Assembly (NCBI RefSeq): GCF_014842925.1
Contig: NZ_JACYXJ010000002.1
Coordinates: forward strand, 248,001 to 312,000
Length of the DNA stretch: 64,000 nucleotides
Direction: 5' to 3'
DNA from: Roseibium polysiphoniae
GTDB taxonomy: Bacteria > Pseudomonadota > Alphaproteobacteria > Rhizobiales > Stappiaceae
Shown: in pieces, positions 1-9,536 of the stretch
Layout of the letters: each line of letters opens with the position of its first letter
Position numbering within the stretch: the stretch's first letter is position 1
Made by a program: the position numbers and the translations under genes
The notes under the pieces: generated by a model
Database searches by the model: none
The model's input: the letters and a program-made list of their open reading frames with translations, nothing else
What the model was told of the DNA's origin: nothing

Positions 1-1
1 C

Positions 2-211
2 GTCCCGGCAGATCGCCGCGGCGCTGCCTCCGGGATGCTGACGACGGGCGGGTTTATCGGCCAATTTGTCTCACCGCTGGTCGCCACGCCGCTGATTGCC
101 GCCTTCGGCTATGGCACGGTTTTCCTGACCAGCGGCGGAATTCTCCTGATCCTGGGCCTTGGGGCGCTCTTGGTGGGGAGGGTGGCCTTCGCTGTCAAAG
201 GGAGCACTTAG
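2..211 (+). CDS. MFS transporter, C-terminal fragment
   Basis: The frame is open from the window edge to a TAG stop and encodes about 69 residues. They form two hydrophobic segments separated by a short loop (TPLIAAFGYGTVFLTSG then ILLILGLGALLVGRVAF), with a small polar tail. This looks like the last two membrane helices of a major facilitator superfamily permease; the first part lies outside the window. The substrate cannot be told. A gap of about 130 bases, rich in A and T, separates it from the next gene on the same strand. Confidence 0.6.
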   Translation, partial: VPADRRGAASGMLTTGGFIGQFVSPLVATPLIAAFGYGTVFLTSGGILLILGLGALLVGRVAFAVKGST

Positions 212-340
212 AGGCTTGTGGGTGGCAGATCGTCGGCGATCGAACTCCTTAAAATTAATAGTAAATTTGAGATTAGCTATATGGCCCGGCTGAGTTGATC
301 TATCGTTTAGGTTGTATATTTTCGGGGGCATTTCTAAAAA

Positions 341-2395
341 ATGAAATATCGGGCAGAAATCGATGGGCTGCGGGCTTTTGCCGTGGTGCCTGTTGTATTT
401 TTTCATGCGGGCGTTGAGCTGTTTAGTGGTGGTTTTATTGGCGTTGACGTGTTTTTTGTCATCTCCGGATACCTGATCACCTCCATTCTGATTTCCGATC
501 TGCAGCAGGGCAGGTTCTCGTTACTCCGCTTCTACGAGCGGCGTGCGCGGAGGATCTTACCTGCGCTAATCGTGATGATCTGTGCCTGCATTCCCTTTGC
601 TTTGGCCTGGATGTCCCCTCTGCAATTGCTGTCTTTTGGGAAAGCTGCGGCGTCCGTTGCGCTGTTTGCTTCCAATATCTTATTTTGGAGGGAAAGCGGT
701 TACTTCGATGTTAGTTCGGAACAAAACCCGCTACTGCATACTTGGAGCCTTGCGGTTGAGGAGCAGTATTACATCCTGTTCCCGGTGTTGCTGGCTTTTG
801 CCTGGAGAATGGGAGCAAGCCGTGTTTTCTGGATAATTGCTGTCGGCGCTGTCGTGAGTTTGCTTTTGACAGAATATGGTTGGCGCTATCGGACTTGGGC
901 GAATTTCTATCTGCTGCCAACGCGCGCATGGGAACTCTTGGCCGGATCTTTGTGTAGCTTCTGGCTTGCCTATGGGCGCGTCAAAGAGAATGGACTTCTT
1001 GCAGGACTGGGTCTCAGTGCGATCTTTGTCTCATTCATACTTTTTGATTCTGGGACACCGTTTCCTTCGCTCTATGCGCTCCTGCCAGTTGGAGGTGCAG
1101 TTCTTGTCGTTCTGTTTGCAAGATCAAGATCTCTGGCCGGTCGACTTCTCGCATCTGGGCCTTTGGTTGGTATCGGCCTGATCAGCTACAGCCTCTATCT
1201 ATGGCATCAACCCTTATTGGCCTTCGCCCGTTTGCGGTCGATTGATGAACCAGCACAGTGGCTGATGCTGGCCCTGGCGTTTCTTGCATTTCCGATGGGG
1301 TGGCTGAGTTGGCGGTTTGTTGAAAGACCCTTCCGAGTTCGGCAGGAGTTTGACGATGAAACGCGGGGCCGGTTTCTGGTCATCTCGGCGAGTTCACTGG
1401 TGGTGCTTCTGCTGGTAGGAGGCACGATCGTCAGCTTGAAGGGGTTGCCGGGCAGATTTGATCCGGACATTGAGCAGATCGATCTGGCGCGTGAAGATCG
1501 GAATCCGATAAGTCGTGATTGCCGGTATTTTGTGAATGCGGCTGGCGCCATGAGGATCCCAGAGCTGCCAAACAGAGAATGCATCCATCAAGCTGATAAA
1601 CCGGTCGACGTGTTGGTTTTAGGGGATAGTCATGCGGATGCAATTGCGTATGACGTCATGGAACAGTTGGGAGAGTTTGGGCTCAACACATTCGAGGTGA
1701 CCACGACAGCCTGTCCATCAGTCTTGGGTATCCGGCGGCAAAGAGCTGATTGTGAAACGGCAAGTGAACACATTCATGAATATGTCGAAAAGAGCGGGGC
1801 CTCGGTGATTGTCTTTTCTCTGAGGTATGGACTCTACGCCGATGATCAGCCTTTCAATAACGGCGAGGGTGGCCAGGAACGTTTCGATGTCGACCCGATC
1901 TTGTTTACGGAACAAGCTGTTGCGGCTGATGCTTTTGCGACAAAGTCTGGCAGAGTACTTGGTACCATCCGCAAGGGGATCGAGAAATTCCTCGCGATGG
2001 GCAAGACTGTCGCGGTTGTTTATCCGATACCTGAGGCTGGTTGGACGGTCCCGGACAGATATCTGAAACAACGAATTTATCGTTCCGGACCGCAGATGCT
2101 CTCAGTCTCCGAAGAGGTCTATTTAGAGCGTAATCAAGAAGCAATTGCCATGTTGGATGCTTTGGATCATCCCAACTTGTTGCGTGTTAATCTTCGTGAT
2201 GTCTTTTGTCGTGAGGTCCCTGGCCGTTGTCTGAATGCCATAGGTGGCAAAGTTTTTTACTACGATGATGATCATCTTTCCAGAGACGGGGCGAAGCTGG
2301 TTGCCAGTGCGATTTCCGATGTGCTTCGGCCTAAATTGGGTAATATTCTCGAATCTAGAATCACGCCGGTGGAAACGGCGCTAAGAGGCAATTAA
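341..2395 (+). CDS. Acyltransferase 3 (OafA/YrhL type) with C-terminal SGNH domain
   Basis: The 684-residue protein starts YRAEIDGLRAFAVVPVVFFH, the typical opening of membrane acyltransferase 3 proteins that O-acetylate lipopolysaccharide or other surface glycans. About ten membrane helices fill residues 1-370. The soluble part (about 385-680) holds an SGNH hydrolase-like domain with VLGDSHADA near residue 428 and a late DDDHLS near 645, which supply the Ser and Asp/His of the catalytic triad. This two-part form is usual for OafA-like enzymes, where the SGNH part completes acetyl transfer in the periplasm. The gene is visibly richer in A/T than the genes after it, as often seen for surface-glycan genes gained by transfer (inference). 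It ends 3 bases before the next gene. Confidence 0.85.
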   Translation: MKYRAEIDGLRAFAVVPVVFFHAGVELFSGGFIGVDVFFVISGYLITSILISDLQQGRFSLLRFYERRARRILPALIVMICACIPFALAWMSPLQLLSFGKAAASVALFASNILFWRESGYFDVSSEQNPLLHTWSLAVEEQYYILFPVLLAFAWRMGASRVFWIIAVGAVVSLLLTEYGWRYRTWANFYLLPTRAWELLAGSLCSFWLAYGRVKENGLLAGLGLSAIFVSFILFDSGTPFPSLYALLPVGGAVLVVLFARSRSLAGRLLASGPLVGIGLISYSLYLWHQPLLAFARLRSIDEPAQWLMLALAFLAFPMGWLSWRFVERPFRVRQEFDDETRGRFLVISASSLVVLLLVGGTIVSLKGLPGRFDPDIEQIDLAREDRNPISRDCRYFVNAAGAMRIPELPNRECIHQADKPVDVLVLGDSHADAIAYDVMEQLGEFGLNTFEVTTTACPSVLGIRRQRADCETASEHIHEYVEKSGASVIVFSLRYGLYADDQPFNNGEGGQERFDVDPILFTEQAVAADAFATKSGRVLGTIRKGIEKFLAMGKTVAVVYPIPEAGWTVPDRYLKQRIYRSGPQMLSVSEEVYLERNQEAIAMLDALDHPNLLRVNLRDVFCREVPGRCLNAIGGKVFYYDDDHLSRDGAKLVASAISDVLRPKLGNILESRITPVETALRGN

Positions 2396-2397
2396 AA

Positions 2398-3378
2398 TTG
2401 ACCAAAGAGCTTCCCCGCCCGACCGACAATGCCGTTTTCGGTGCTTCCCTCAAGGGTGGCTCGCATGAGCCGACCTATGGCGGGGTCCTCAGCTTCATGC
2501 GGCGGCGCTACACGCGGGATCTGACTGGAGTGGACGCGGCGGTCTGGGGCATTCCCTTTGATGCGTCGGTCTCAAACCGTCCCGGCGCGCGCTTCGGTCC
2601 ACAAGGGGTCCGGCGTGCGTCGGCTATCTTTGATGGCGATCCGCAATACCCCTTCAACGCCGACCCTTTCGAGGAACTGGCGGTGGTCGATTATGGCGAC
2701 TGTTCTTTTGACTACGGAAAGAACGCGGATATTCCAGGCTGTATCGAGGCGCAGGCTCGCGAGATCCTCGATCAGGATGTGCATCTCTTCTCCATCGGCG
2801 GCGATCATTTCGTCACCTATCCTCTGCTGAAAGCTCATGTGGCCAAACACGGTCCCCTGGCGCTGGTCCAGTTCGATGCGCATCAGGACACATGGGACGA
2901 TCAGGGCGACCGGATCGACCACGGCACCTTTGTTGGCCGGGCTGTACGTGATGGCCTGATTGATCCGCAAAAGTCGATCCAGATCGGCATCCGGACCCAT
3001 GCGCCGGAAACCTGCGGGCTCGAAATTCTCTCCGGCGAGGAGGTTGAGCTGCTCGGCGTCAATGGAGTCGTCGAGTTGATTACCGACCGGGTGGGGGATG
3101 CAAAGGCCTATATGACCTTCGACATCGACTGCCTGGATCCGGCTTTCGCGCCGGGAACTGGAACGCCTGTGGCAGGCGGCCTCTCGAGCCGGGAAGCGCT
3201 CATGATCCTGCGCCGTCTCGGCGATCTGGATTTTGTCGGCGGCGATGTGGTGGAAGTGGCTCCGGCCTATGACCATGCCGACGTGACTTCTATCGCCGGC
3301 GCGACTGTCGCGCAGCACTACTTCGGTCTGCTCGCGGAAAGCCGGATTGAAGCGCGGGAAGAAGCCGCGAACGACTGA
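2398..3378 (+). CDS. speB: Agmatinase / ureohydrolase family enzyme
   Basis: The 326-residue protein belongs to the arginase/agmatinase family, binuclear manganese enzymes that hydrolyse guanidino compounds to urea and an amine. The metal-binding motifs are all present: GGDHF near residue 139, FDAHQDTWD near 158 and DIDCLDPAFAPGTGTP near 241. The wording of the last motif favours agmatinase (agmatine to putrescine) over arginase, but related guanidine-acid hydrolases look alike, so the substrate is not certain. The start is TTG at 2398, with AGAGG about nine bases upstream inside the end of the preceding gene; no better ATG exists. It follows the acyltransferase by 2 bases, so the two may be co-transcribed despite unrelated roles. 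Confidence 0.85.
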   Translation: MTKELPRPTDNAVFGASLKGGSHEPTYGGVLSFMRRRYTRDLTGVDAAVWGIPFDASVSNRPGARFGPQGVRRASAIFDGDPQYPFNADPFEELAVVDYGDCSFDYGKNADIPGCIEAQAREILDQDVHLFSIGGDHFVTYPLLKAHVAKHGPLALVQFDAHQDTWDDQGDRIDHGTFVGRAVRDGLIDPQKSIQIGIRTHAPETCGLEILSGEEVELLGVNGVVELITDRVGDAKAYMTFDIDCLDPAFAPGTGTPVAGGLSSREALMILRRLGDLDFVGGDVVEVAPAYDHADVTSIAGATVAQHYFGLLAESRIEAREEAAND

Positions 3379-3400
3379 TGGTCCGTGAGGGGGCTAAACC

Positions 3401-3991
3401 TCAGGCGGATTTGGCCTGTTTGGTGTTGTCATTTTCTGGAATGACTGACCAGAACCTGTAGAGCGGGTGGGCGTTGCGCATGCGCTCATAGAGCAGAACC
3501 ATCCGGTTCAGGAAGGTCAGTTTGCCGGCGTAGGTGACAATCACGCCGGGGACGGCGATCAGGAGGTCGTTGGCATAGGCGCCATAGATCGCGGCCATGA
3601 AGCCAATGCCGGCGACCAAAGAAAGAACAAGGGCCGTTTTCGCTTCGCTCTCTGGGATCGGCACCGACATCCGGTTGAGCCAGATGCGTTCACCAAAAGT
3701 TGCTTTCGACGCCCAGCTCTCGGTCGATTTCGGAGCGGGAAAGATCCGCGGGTTGAGCCAGAGCCAGACCATCACGGCAAAGGTCGCGGTCACCGCAAAG
3801 CTCGCGCCATACCAGGCGTGGCTCCAGATCGCGAGAACCAGAAGCGGCAAGGTCGCCATGCGGGTGTAGACACTCCACGGCGAGGCATGGCGCTGCCACA
3901 CCTTCGGGTCCATTCCCAAGGCCTTGAGCTGACCTGCCGGCATGGGCGAAGGCATAGGGCGCGGACGCTGGATTTTCTGCGCTTGGCTCAT
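3401..3991 (-). CDS. DUF6653 family membrane protein
   Basis: This 196-residue protein has hydrophobic segments near residues 46-85 and 118-160. It carries the pattern VWQRHASPWSVYTR, then WLNPRIFPAP and ERIWLNR, which I associate with the uncharacterised DUF6653 family. No catalytic motif is visible. Its function is unknown. It converges on the agmatinase gene, with 22 bases between the stops. Confidence 0.6.
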   Translation of the reverse strand: MSQAQKIQRPRPMPSPMPAGQLKALGMDPKVWQRHASPWSVYTRMATLPLLVLAIWSHAWYGASFAVTATFAVMVWLWLNPRIFPAPKSTESWASKATFGERIWLNRMSVPIPESEAKTALVLSLVAGIGFMAAIYGAYANDLLIAVPGVIVTYAGKLTFLNRMVLLYERMRNAHPLYRFWSVIPENDNTKQAKSA

Positions 3992-4202
3992 GGTTTCCCG
4001 TCTTTGACGCTACGCAACTGCACGCAACACTACCTTTATCATCATCCCGAGATGCTATCTCAAAATCTGCCTGCAAACAAAGCGCAAAGCCGGAGATGCC
4101 TTAAAAACCCTGCGGCAGCTGGTGCGTGCCAATTAGAATTTGCTGGTTTGGCACTCATGAGAACGCCTTCGCAAACAGGCTTTCCCCATCACGCTTTCCC
4201 CA

Positions 4203-6008
4203 TCACGCTTTCATTGTCACATAGGACCCCGGAGCATCGCCAAGGATCTTCATGCGATAGGCACCTGGCTTGCGCGCCTTGGCAAGGGTCGCATCCTGTG
4301 AGCGGATCCAGGCATCCCAGTGGGGCCACCAGGAGCCGGGGTGTTCTTCTGCCTTTTTGAGCCAGTCTTCAAGCTGGCCTTCCGGTTTTCCACCGGTCCA
4401 GAACTGGTACTTGTTGCGGCTCGGCGGATTGACCACACCTGCAATGTGTCCCGAGCCGGAGAGAACATAGTCGACCGGGCCGCCGAAACAGCCCGACCCC
4501 AGAAAGACGGAGCGGGGCGGCGCAATATGATCCTCGCGGGTGGCCAGATTGTAGATCGGGACCTTGACCTTCGACAGATCCAGACGCTCACCGTCCATTT
4601 CCATCCGCCCCTTTGCGAGGTTGTTTTCCAGGTAGCAATTGCGCAGGTAGAAGGAGTGGTTTGCCGCCGGCATGCGGGTGGAATCGGAGTTCCAGTACAG
4701 CAGGTCGAAGGGGAAGGGATCCTTGCCCTTCAGGTAATTGTTGACGACGTAGGACCAGATGAGATCGTTCGACCGCAGCATGTTGAAGGCGGAGGCCATT
4801 TTCGACCCGTCCAGATAGCCGTGCTCGGCCATCTTCTTTTCCAGCATGGCGATCTGTTCTTCATCAACGAAGACCTTGAGATCGCCTGCATAGGTGAAAT
4901 CCACCTGGGTGGTGAAAAAGGTCGCGGTCTTGATCCGCTCGTCGCCCCGGGCCGCCATATAGGCCAGCGTCACCGACAGGAGTGTGCCGCCGACGCAATA
5001 GCCGATCGCATTGACCTCCTGCTGACGGGTCGCGCGCTTGATGACATCGAGCGAATTCAGGATGCCTTCCTTCATATAGTGCTCAAAGCTCTTTTGAGCC
5101 TGCCGCTCGTCGGGGTTGACCCAGGAAATGACGAAGACAGTATGGCCCTGGTCGACGGCCCACTTGATGAAGGATTTTTCAGGCGTCAGATCAAGGATGT
5201 AGAACTTGTTGATCCAGGGCGGGACGATCAGCAGCGGGCGCTTCAGCACCTCCGTCGTGGTCGGCTCATATTGAAGCACCTGACAGACGTCATTCTCCGC
5301 CACGACCTTGCCCGGCGTCAGGCCAAGGTTCTTGCCAAGGGCGAATTTGGACGTGTCCGTCATGCGGATCTTGACCGCGCCGTGCCCTTCCTTGATGTCC
5401 TCGACCAGATGCTGCATGCCCTTGACCAGGTTCTCGCCGTTGCTTTCCAGGGTCAGGCGCAGCAGTTCGGGATTGGTCATAAGAAAGTTCGAGGGCGACA
5501 GGGCGTTGGAGATCTGGGTGACGTAGAACTCCGCCTTGTGCCGTGTGTGCTCATCGAGCCCGCTTGCATCGAGCACCAGGTCTTCTGCCCATTTGCTGGT
5601 GATCAGATAAAGCTGCTTGATAAAGTCGAAGAACTGGTTGTCGTTCCAGTCCGGATCGGCGAAGCGCTTGTCGCGGGGCTCTGCCTGAGCTGCGGGCAGG
5701 GAGCTTTCGCCCATCATGCGCTTCAGGGACGAATTCCAGAGGTCGATATATCCGGTCATCAATCGGGACTGTGCTTCCACCGCGCGCTGAGGGTCCGACG
5801 CCCAATATTCCCCGACCTGCGCCAGGGTCTTGATGACATTGGTCAGTTCGTCGGCGCCGTCCTGTTTTACTTCGCCCTTTTCCCTTGGTTCGAGATAGGC
5901 CGCGAGCGCCTTTCCGGCGTTCTCAAGTGTCTTGGCGAGGTTGTTGGCGAAAGCTTCCGGATTGTTGATGATATACTGCAGCATGGGATGCTGGCGGTCG
6001 TCGGACAT
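4203..6008 (-). CDS. phaC: Class I poly(3-hydroxyalkanoate) synthase
   Basis: This cytoplasmic enzyme polymerises (R)-3-hydroxyacyl-CoA into storage polyester granules. The 601-residue protein has the N-terminal PhaC domain (about 85-260) followed by the alpha/beta-hydrolase core. The lipase-like box GYCVGG carries the catalytic Cys338, followed by Asp493 in TREDHIAP and His521 in SGSGHIAG, which completes the triad. Length and domain order fit class I synthases that act without PhaE or PhaR subunits. The start ATG is preceded by GGAGGA at good spacing. No phaA, phaB or phasin gene sits beside it. Identification is firm. Confidence 0.95.
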   Translation of the reverse strand: MSDDRQHPMLQYIINNPEAFANNLAKTLENAGKALAAYLEPREKGEVKQDGADELTNVIKTLAQVGEYWASDPQRAVEAQSRLMTGYIDLWNSSLKRMMGESSLPAAQAEPRDKRFADPDWNDNQFFDFIKQLYLITSKWAEDLVLDASGLDEHTRHKAEFYVTQISNALSPSNFLMTNPELLRLTLESNGENLVKGMQHLVEDIKEGHGAVKIRMTDTSKFALGKNLGLTPGKVVAENDVCQVLQYEPTTTEVLKRPLLIVPPWINKFYILDLTPEKSFIKWAVDQGHTVFVISWVNPDERQAQKSFEHYMKEGILNSLDVIKRATRQQEVNAIGYCVGGTLLSVTLAYMAARGDERIKTATFFTTQVDFTYAGDLKVFVDEEQIAMLEKKMAEHGYLDGSKMASAFNMLRSNDLIWSYVVNNYLKGKDPFPFDLLYWNSDSTRMPAANHSFYLRNCYLENNLAKGRMEMDGERLDLSKVKVPIYNLATREDHIAPPRSVFLGSGCFGGPVDYVLSGSGHIAGVVNPPSRNKYQFWTGGKPEGQLEDWLKKAEEHPGSWWPHWDAWIRSQDATLAKARKPGAYRMKILGDAPGSYVTMKA

Positions 6009-6320
6009 TTGGACAGTTTCCTCCGGCTTTCATCATCGCACGTTCGGATCTGGTCCGGATTTGTCGTGCGATCTCCCCCAGCAAACGCAATGGCCGGTTT
6101 TCCGGCTTTTCGTCATTGCGATTGATCAATCTTCGCTTTTGTCTCGTTGCGCGGCGTATCCCGGCAATATCAGTAATTTATGACATATCTTCCGCAGCGG
6201 CGTCGAACGGGAATTCGCAATGGTCCTCTGTTAAACGGCTCAACAGGCCGATTTTTCTCTTCTTTGTGCAATTGCGCAAAAAGGAGGCTTTGCAGCTGGC
6301 GTCCTGTCTTGCTAGAAACC
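6009..6320. other. Divergent intergenic region phaC / lipoprotein
   Basis: About 310 bases separate the two divergent starts and must hold both promoters. I see a 12-base palindrome centred on TGATCA at 6120-6131, but such palindromes are expected by chance in a window this size. No gene is supported. Confidence 0.4.
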
Positions 6321-6776
6321 ATGCGTCGAGTTTTCCTTCCCAAAGGATTGAATTGTTTGCGCTTTCATGTTGGCCACTTGTTTCTGGCATTTTGTCTCTT
6401 CCCAGCATTGGCCGGATGCGCAATGGGGCCGGATATGTCCCTCTTCGAGGCTCTCGAAACAGCTCAGGATCCCGCTGTGGCCGCTGCCAGTTCGGCGGAT
6501 CTTGCGACAGCCGCGCAGATGACATCCACCTATGATGCAGCTGCCGTGGATCCGGCCGCCTCGCAGGCAGAAGAACAGCCGGCAGCGGGTGGTGTAGGGC
6601 TTCTTGACGAGACAGAGCGCGAGAAAACGCGGGCTTACCTGTCCGCGCTGATCGCGGCCCGGCAGACGGGAAAGAGCACCACCCAGATGTCGGCAGCCGA
6701 GCTCCAGAAGCTGCATGAGACCCATGGGCAAAGCGCGCTTCTGGAGATCGAGACCGAGAGCGATCTTGAAAATTAG
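6321..6776 (+). CDS. Small predicted lipoprotein, function unknown
   Basis: The frame from ATG 6321 encodes 151 residues. A basic start (MRRVFLPKG) is followed by a hydrophobic stretch and the lipobox LAGC, so the protein is probably exported and lipid-anchored at about Cys29. The mature part is rich in Ala, Ser and Glu, low in complexity, and ends with a predicted helix (EREKTRAYLSALIAARQTGK). No known domain is recognised. The frame stays open upstream to 6180, but the lipobox spacing favours 6321. It is divergent from phaC and precedes the aminotransferase gene on the same strand. Confidence 0.6.
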   Translation: MRRVFLPKGLNCLRFHVGHLFLAFCLFPALAGCAMGPDMSLFEALETAQDPAVAAASSADLATAAQMTSTYDAAAVDPAASQAEEQPAAGGVGLLDETEREKTRAYLSALIAARQTGKSTTQMSAAELQKLHETHGQSALLEIETESDLEN

Positions 6777-6903
6777 CTGTCTATAGGCCCAAAGACGGGT
6801 GCGGAAATGAAACGGTACTGTTAAAAGGTCGCTGCTGGCCGGCAGGGCTGACGCCCCGGCCTCGAAAAGCTTTGACCTGAGGATGATCGCAAGGACCCGC
6901 GCC

Positions 6904-8121
6904 ATGGAGGAATTTCACAAGACACGACGGCTTCCGCCATATGTGTTCGAAGAGGTGAACCGTCTCAAGGCAAAGGCGCGAGCGGCGGGAGCCGACATCA
7001 TCGATCTGGGTATGGGCAATCCGGATTTGCCTACTCCGAAGCATATCGTCGACAAGCTGACCGAGGTCGTGCAGGACCCGCGCAGCCATCGCTATTCGGC
7101 CTCCAAGGGCATTCAGGGACTGCGAAAGGCTCAGGCGGCCTACTACGGCCGACGCTTTGGCGTGAAGCTGAACCCGGACACTCAGGTTGTTGCAACGCTT
7201 GGGTCGAAGGAGGGCTTTGCCAATATGGCACAGGCGATCACCGCGCCGGGCGATGTGGTGCTGTCGCCGAACCCTTCCTATCCGATCCACACCTTCGGGT
7301 TCCTCATGGCGGGTGCTGCAATCCGCTCGATCCCTGCAGAGCCTGGACCTCAGTTCTTTCATGCGCTTGAGCGTGCGGTCATTCATTCGGTGCCCAAGCC
7401 GCTCGCCGTGATCCTTTGCTACCCGGCCAATCCGACGGCCTATTGCGCTGATATCGAGTTCTACAAGGATGTGGTGGCCTTCGCGCGCAAGCACGACATC
7501 TTCATCCTGTCGGACCTGGCCTATTCGGAAATCTACTTCGGCGACACGCCGCCGCCGTCCGTGCTTCAGGTCAATGGCGCGATGGAGGTGACGGCTGAAT
7601 TCACATCGCTGTCGAAGACCTTCTCCATGCCCGGCTGGCGTATGGGGTTTGCGGTTGGCAATGAACGGCTGATTGCGGCGCTGGCGCGGGTGAAGTCCTA
7701 TCTGGATTACGGCGCATTCACGCCGATCCAGGTGGCAGCGACCGCCGCGCTCAACGGCGCTGAAGACTGCATCGTCGAGACCCGCGAAATCTACAAGAAG
7801 CGGCGCGACGTGGTGGTCGATGCCTTCGGCCGCGCAGGGTGGGAGATCCCTGCGCCGGAAGCGAGCATGTTCGCTTGGGCGCCGATCCCGGAGAAATTCA
7901 GGCCGCTCGGCAGTCTTGAATTTTCCAAGCTGTTGCTTGAGAAAGCTGAGGTGGCCGTTGCACCTGGGCTGGGCTTTGGCGAATACGGCGACGACTATGT
8001 TCGCATTGGTCTTGTTGAAAACGAACAGCGTCTGCGCCAGGCCGGCCGGAATATCCGCCGGTTCCTTGAAACCGCAGACGAAACACTGCACAACGTGGTC
8101 CCGCTCGGGGCTTCTCGCTGA
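6904..8121 (+). CDS. Class I/II PLP aminotransferase (LL-DAP aminotransferase / AlaC-like)
   Basis: The 405-residue protein is a fold-type I aminotransferase. N-terminal RRLPPYVFEEVN and DLGMGNPDLPTP match the AlaC/DapL-like branch, and SLSKTFSMPGWR holds the PLP lysine. I chose ATG 6904 because AAGGA lies eight bases upstream and MEEFHKTRRLPPYVF is the family's usual opening; ATG 6883 has no proper site. It lies 26 bases before homoserine dehydrogenase on the same strand. This pairing suggests a role in aspartate-family or alanine amino-acid synthesis. The exact amino donor and acceptor cannot be read from sequence. Confidence 0.85.
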   Translation: MEEFHKTRRLPPYVFEEVNRLKAKARAAGADIIDLGMGNPDLPTPKHIVDKLTEVVQDPRSHRYSASKGIQGLRKAQAAYYGRRFGVKLNPDTQVVATLGSKEGFANMAQAITAPGDVVLSPNPSYPIHTFGFLMAGAAIRSIPAEPGPQFFHALERAVIHSVPKPLAVILCYPANPTAYCADIEFYKDVVAFARKHDIFILSDLAYSEIYFGDTPPPSVLQVNGAMEVTAEFTSLSKTFSMPGWRMGFAVGNERLIAALARVKSYLDYGAFTPIQVAATAALNGAEDCIVETREIYKKRRDVVVDAFGRAGWEIPAPEASMFAWAPIPEKFRPLGSLEFSKLLLEKAEVAVAPGLGFGEYGDDYVRIGLVENEQRLRQAGRNIRRFLETADETLHNVVPLGASR

Positions 8122-8147
8122 TCACGAACAACTGGAATTCACTTCAT

Positions 8148-9473
8148 ATGGCTAATGCCTTGAGACTTGGGATTGCCGGCCTTGGAACCGTCGGGGCTTC
8201 TGTTGTCAATCTCCTCGCCAAGCATGGAGACGCGATGGCCCGCAAAGCTGGTCGCGCCGTCACGATCAGCGCTGTTTGCGCCCGCGACCCGAACCGCGAT
8301 CGCGGTATCGATCTGACGGGTCTCAGCTGGTTTACCGATCCCGTCGAAATGGCCAAGAGCGACGAAATCGATGTCTTCGTTGAGTTGATCGGCGGCGACA
8401 ACGGTCCCGCCGAAAACAGCGTGCGCGCGGCGCTTGCCGCTGGCAAGCATGTGGTCACTGCCAACAAGGCGCTTTTGGCCAAACATGGCGTTGAACTTGC
8501 CCAGATCGCCGAAGCCAGCAAGGTCTCTCTAAACTACGAAGCGGCCGTTGCGGGCGGGATCCCGATCGTCAAGACCTTGCGCGAAAGCATGTCCGGAAAC
8601 GATGTGTCGCGGGTCTATGGCATCTTGAACGGCACCTGCAATTACATCCTGACCCGTATGGAAGCAGAGGGCATTTCCTTCGAGGACTGCCTGGCTGATG
8701 CGCAGCGCCTTGGTTATGCAGAAGCGGATCCGACCTTCGACATCGAAGGCAATGATACCGCCCACAAACTTGCGATCCTGACGAGCCTTGCCTTCGGCAC
8801 GAAGATCTCCGCCGATGATATCTATATGGAGGGTATTACCTCCATCACGACCGCCGACATTCAGGCTGCCGATGAACTCGGTTACCGGATCAAGCTTCTG
8901 GGCGTTGCACAGCGCACGGATACCGGTATCGAGCAGCGCGTCCACCCGACAATGGTGCCGAAATCCTCGGCGATTGCGCGGATTGATGGTGTCTTGAATG
9001 CCGTTGCGGTTGATGGCGATTTTGTTGGTGAGGTTGTTCTGGTCGGGCCTGGCGCAGGCGGCAATGCCACGGCGTCTTCCGTCGTGGCCGATATCGCCGA
9101 TGTCGCGCGCGGCGACCAGACACCGGTTCTGGGCATGCCGGCAGCGGATCTTGATGATTACACCCGGGCCCGCATGCGCCTGCATGAGGGTGGCTATTAT
9201 ATTCGTTTTTCCGTCGTCGACCGCCCTGGCGCCTTCGCCGAGATCGCCAAATGCATGGCGGACGGCGGCATTTCGCTGGAGTCGATCGTTCAGCGCCGCA
9301 AGGCAGTGGGCACCGGCGTTCCGGAGACGGGCGCGCAGGCTGAACCTCAACCTGTCATACTGATCACTTATGAAACCACGGAAGTTGCGGTTCGGCAGGC
9401 CCTTGACGCGATTGCGTCCAAGGGTGTTGTTTCCGGAGCGCCGCAAATGATCCGTATCGAGAAATTATCCTGA
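8148..9473 (+). CDS. hom: Homoserine dehydrogenase
   Basis: This enzyme reduces aspartate semialdehyde to homoserine, the branch leading to threonine and methionine. The 441-residue protein begins with a Rossmann NAD(P) motif (GIAGLGTVGASV, residues 8-19). The catalytic domain follows, with GILNGTCNYILTRM near 161 and YAEADPTFDIEGNDTAHK near 192. A C-terminal ACT domain (about 350-441, from RFSVVDRPGAFAEI) suggests feedback control by threonine. The length is that of the monofunctional enzyme with ACT domain. It sits between the aminotransferase and glpX, probably in one transcription unit. Confidence 0.95.
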   Translation: MANALRLGIAGLGTVGASVVNLLAKHGDAMARKAGRAVTISAVCARDPNRDRGIDLTGLSWFTDPVEMAKSDEIDVFVELIGGDNGPAENSVRAALAAGKHVVTANKALLAKHGVELAQIAEASKVSLNYEAAVAGGIPIVKTLRESMSGNDVSRVYGILNGTCNYILTRMEAEGISFEDCLADAQRLGYAEADPTFDIEGNDTAHKLAILTSLAFGTKISADDIYMEGITSITTADIQAADELGYRIKLLGVAQRTDTGIEQRVHPTMVPKSSAIARIDGVLNAVAVDGDFVGEVVLVGPGAGGNATASSVVADIADVARGDQTPVLGMPAADLDDYTRARMRLHEGGYYIRFSVVDRPGAFAEIAKCMADGGISLESIVQRRKAVGTGVPETGAQAEPQPVILITYETTEVAVRQALDAIASKGVVSGAPQMIRIEKLS

Positions 9474-9536
9474 CATATTGGCTGGCCGCTTGCGCTAGGG
9501 GCGCGGGCGACGGGCTGGGAGAGATTGGAGAGCTTT

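Noticed and set aside
4320..6125. Long open frame of about 600 codons on the plus strand opposite phaC
   Set aside because: It mirrors the real gene, its protein has no domain, and it reflects codon bias on the opposite strand. The same applies to long frames opposite the aminotransferase, the agmatinase, pit, adhI and aapQ.
6120..6131. 12-base palindrome in the phaC upstream region as an operator
   Set aside because: Perfect 12-base palindromes are expected about fifteen times by chance in 64 kb, and nothing else supports it.
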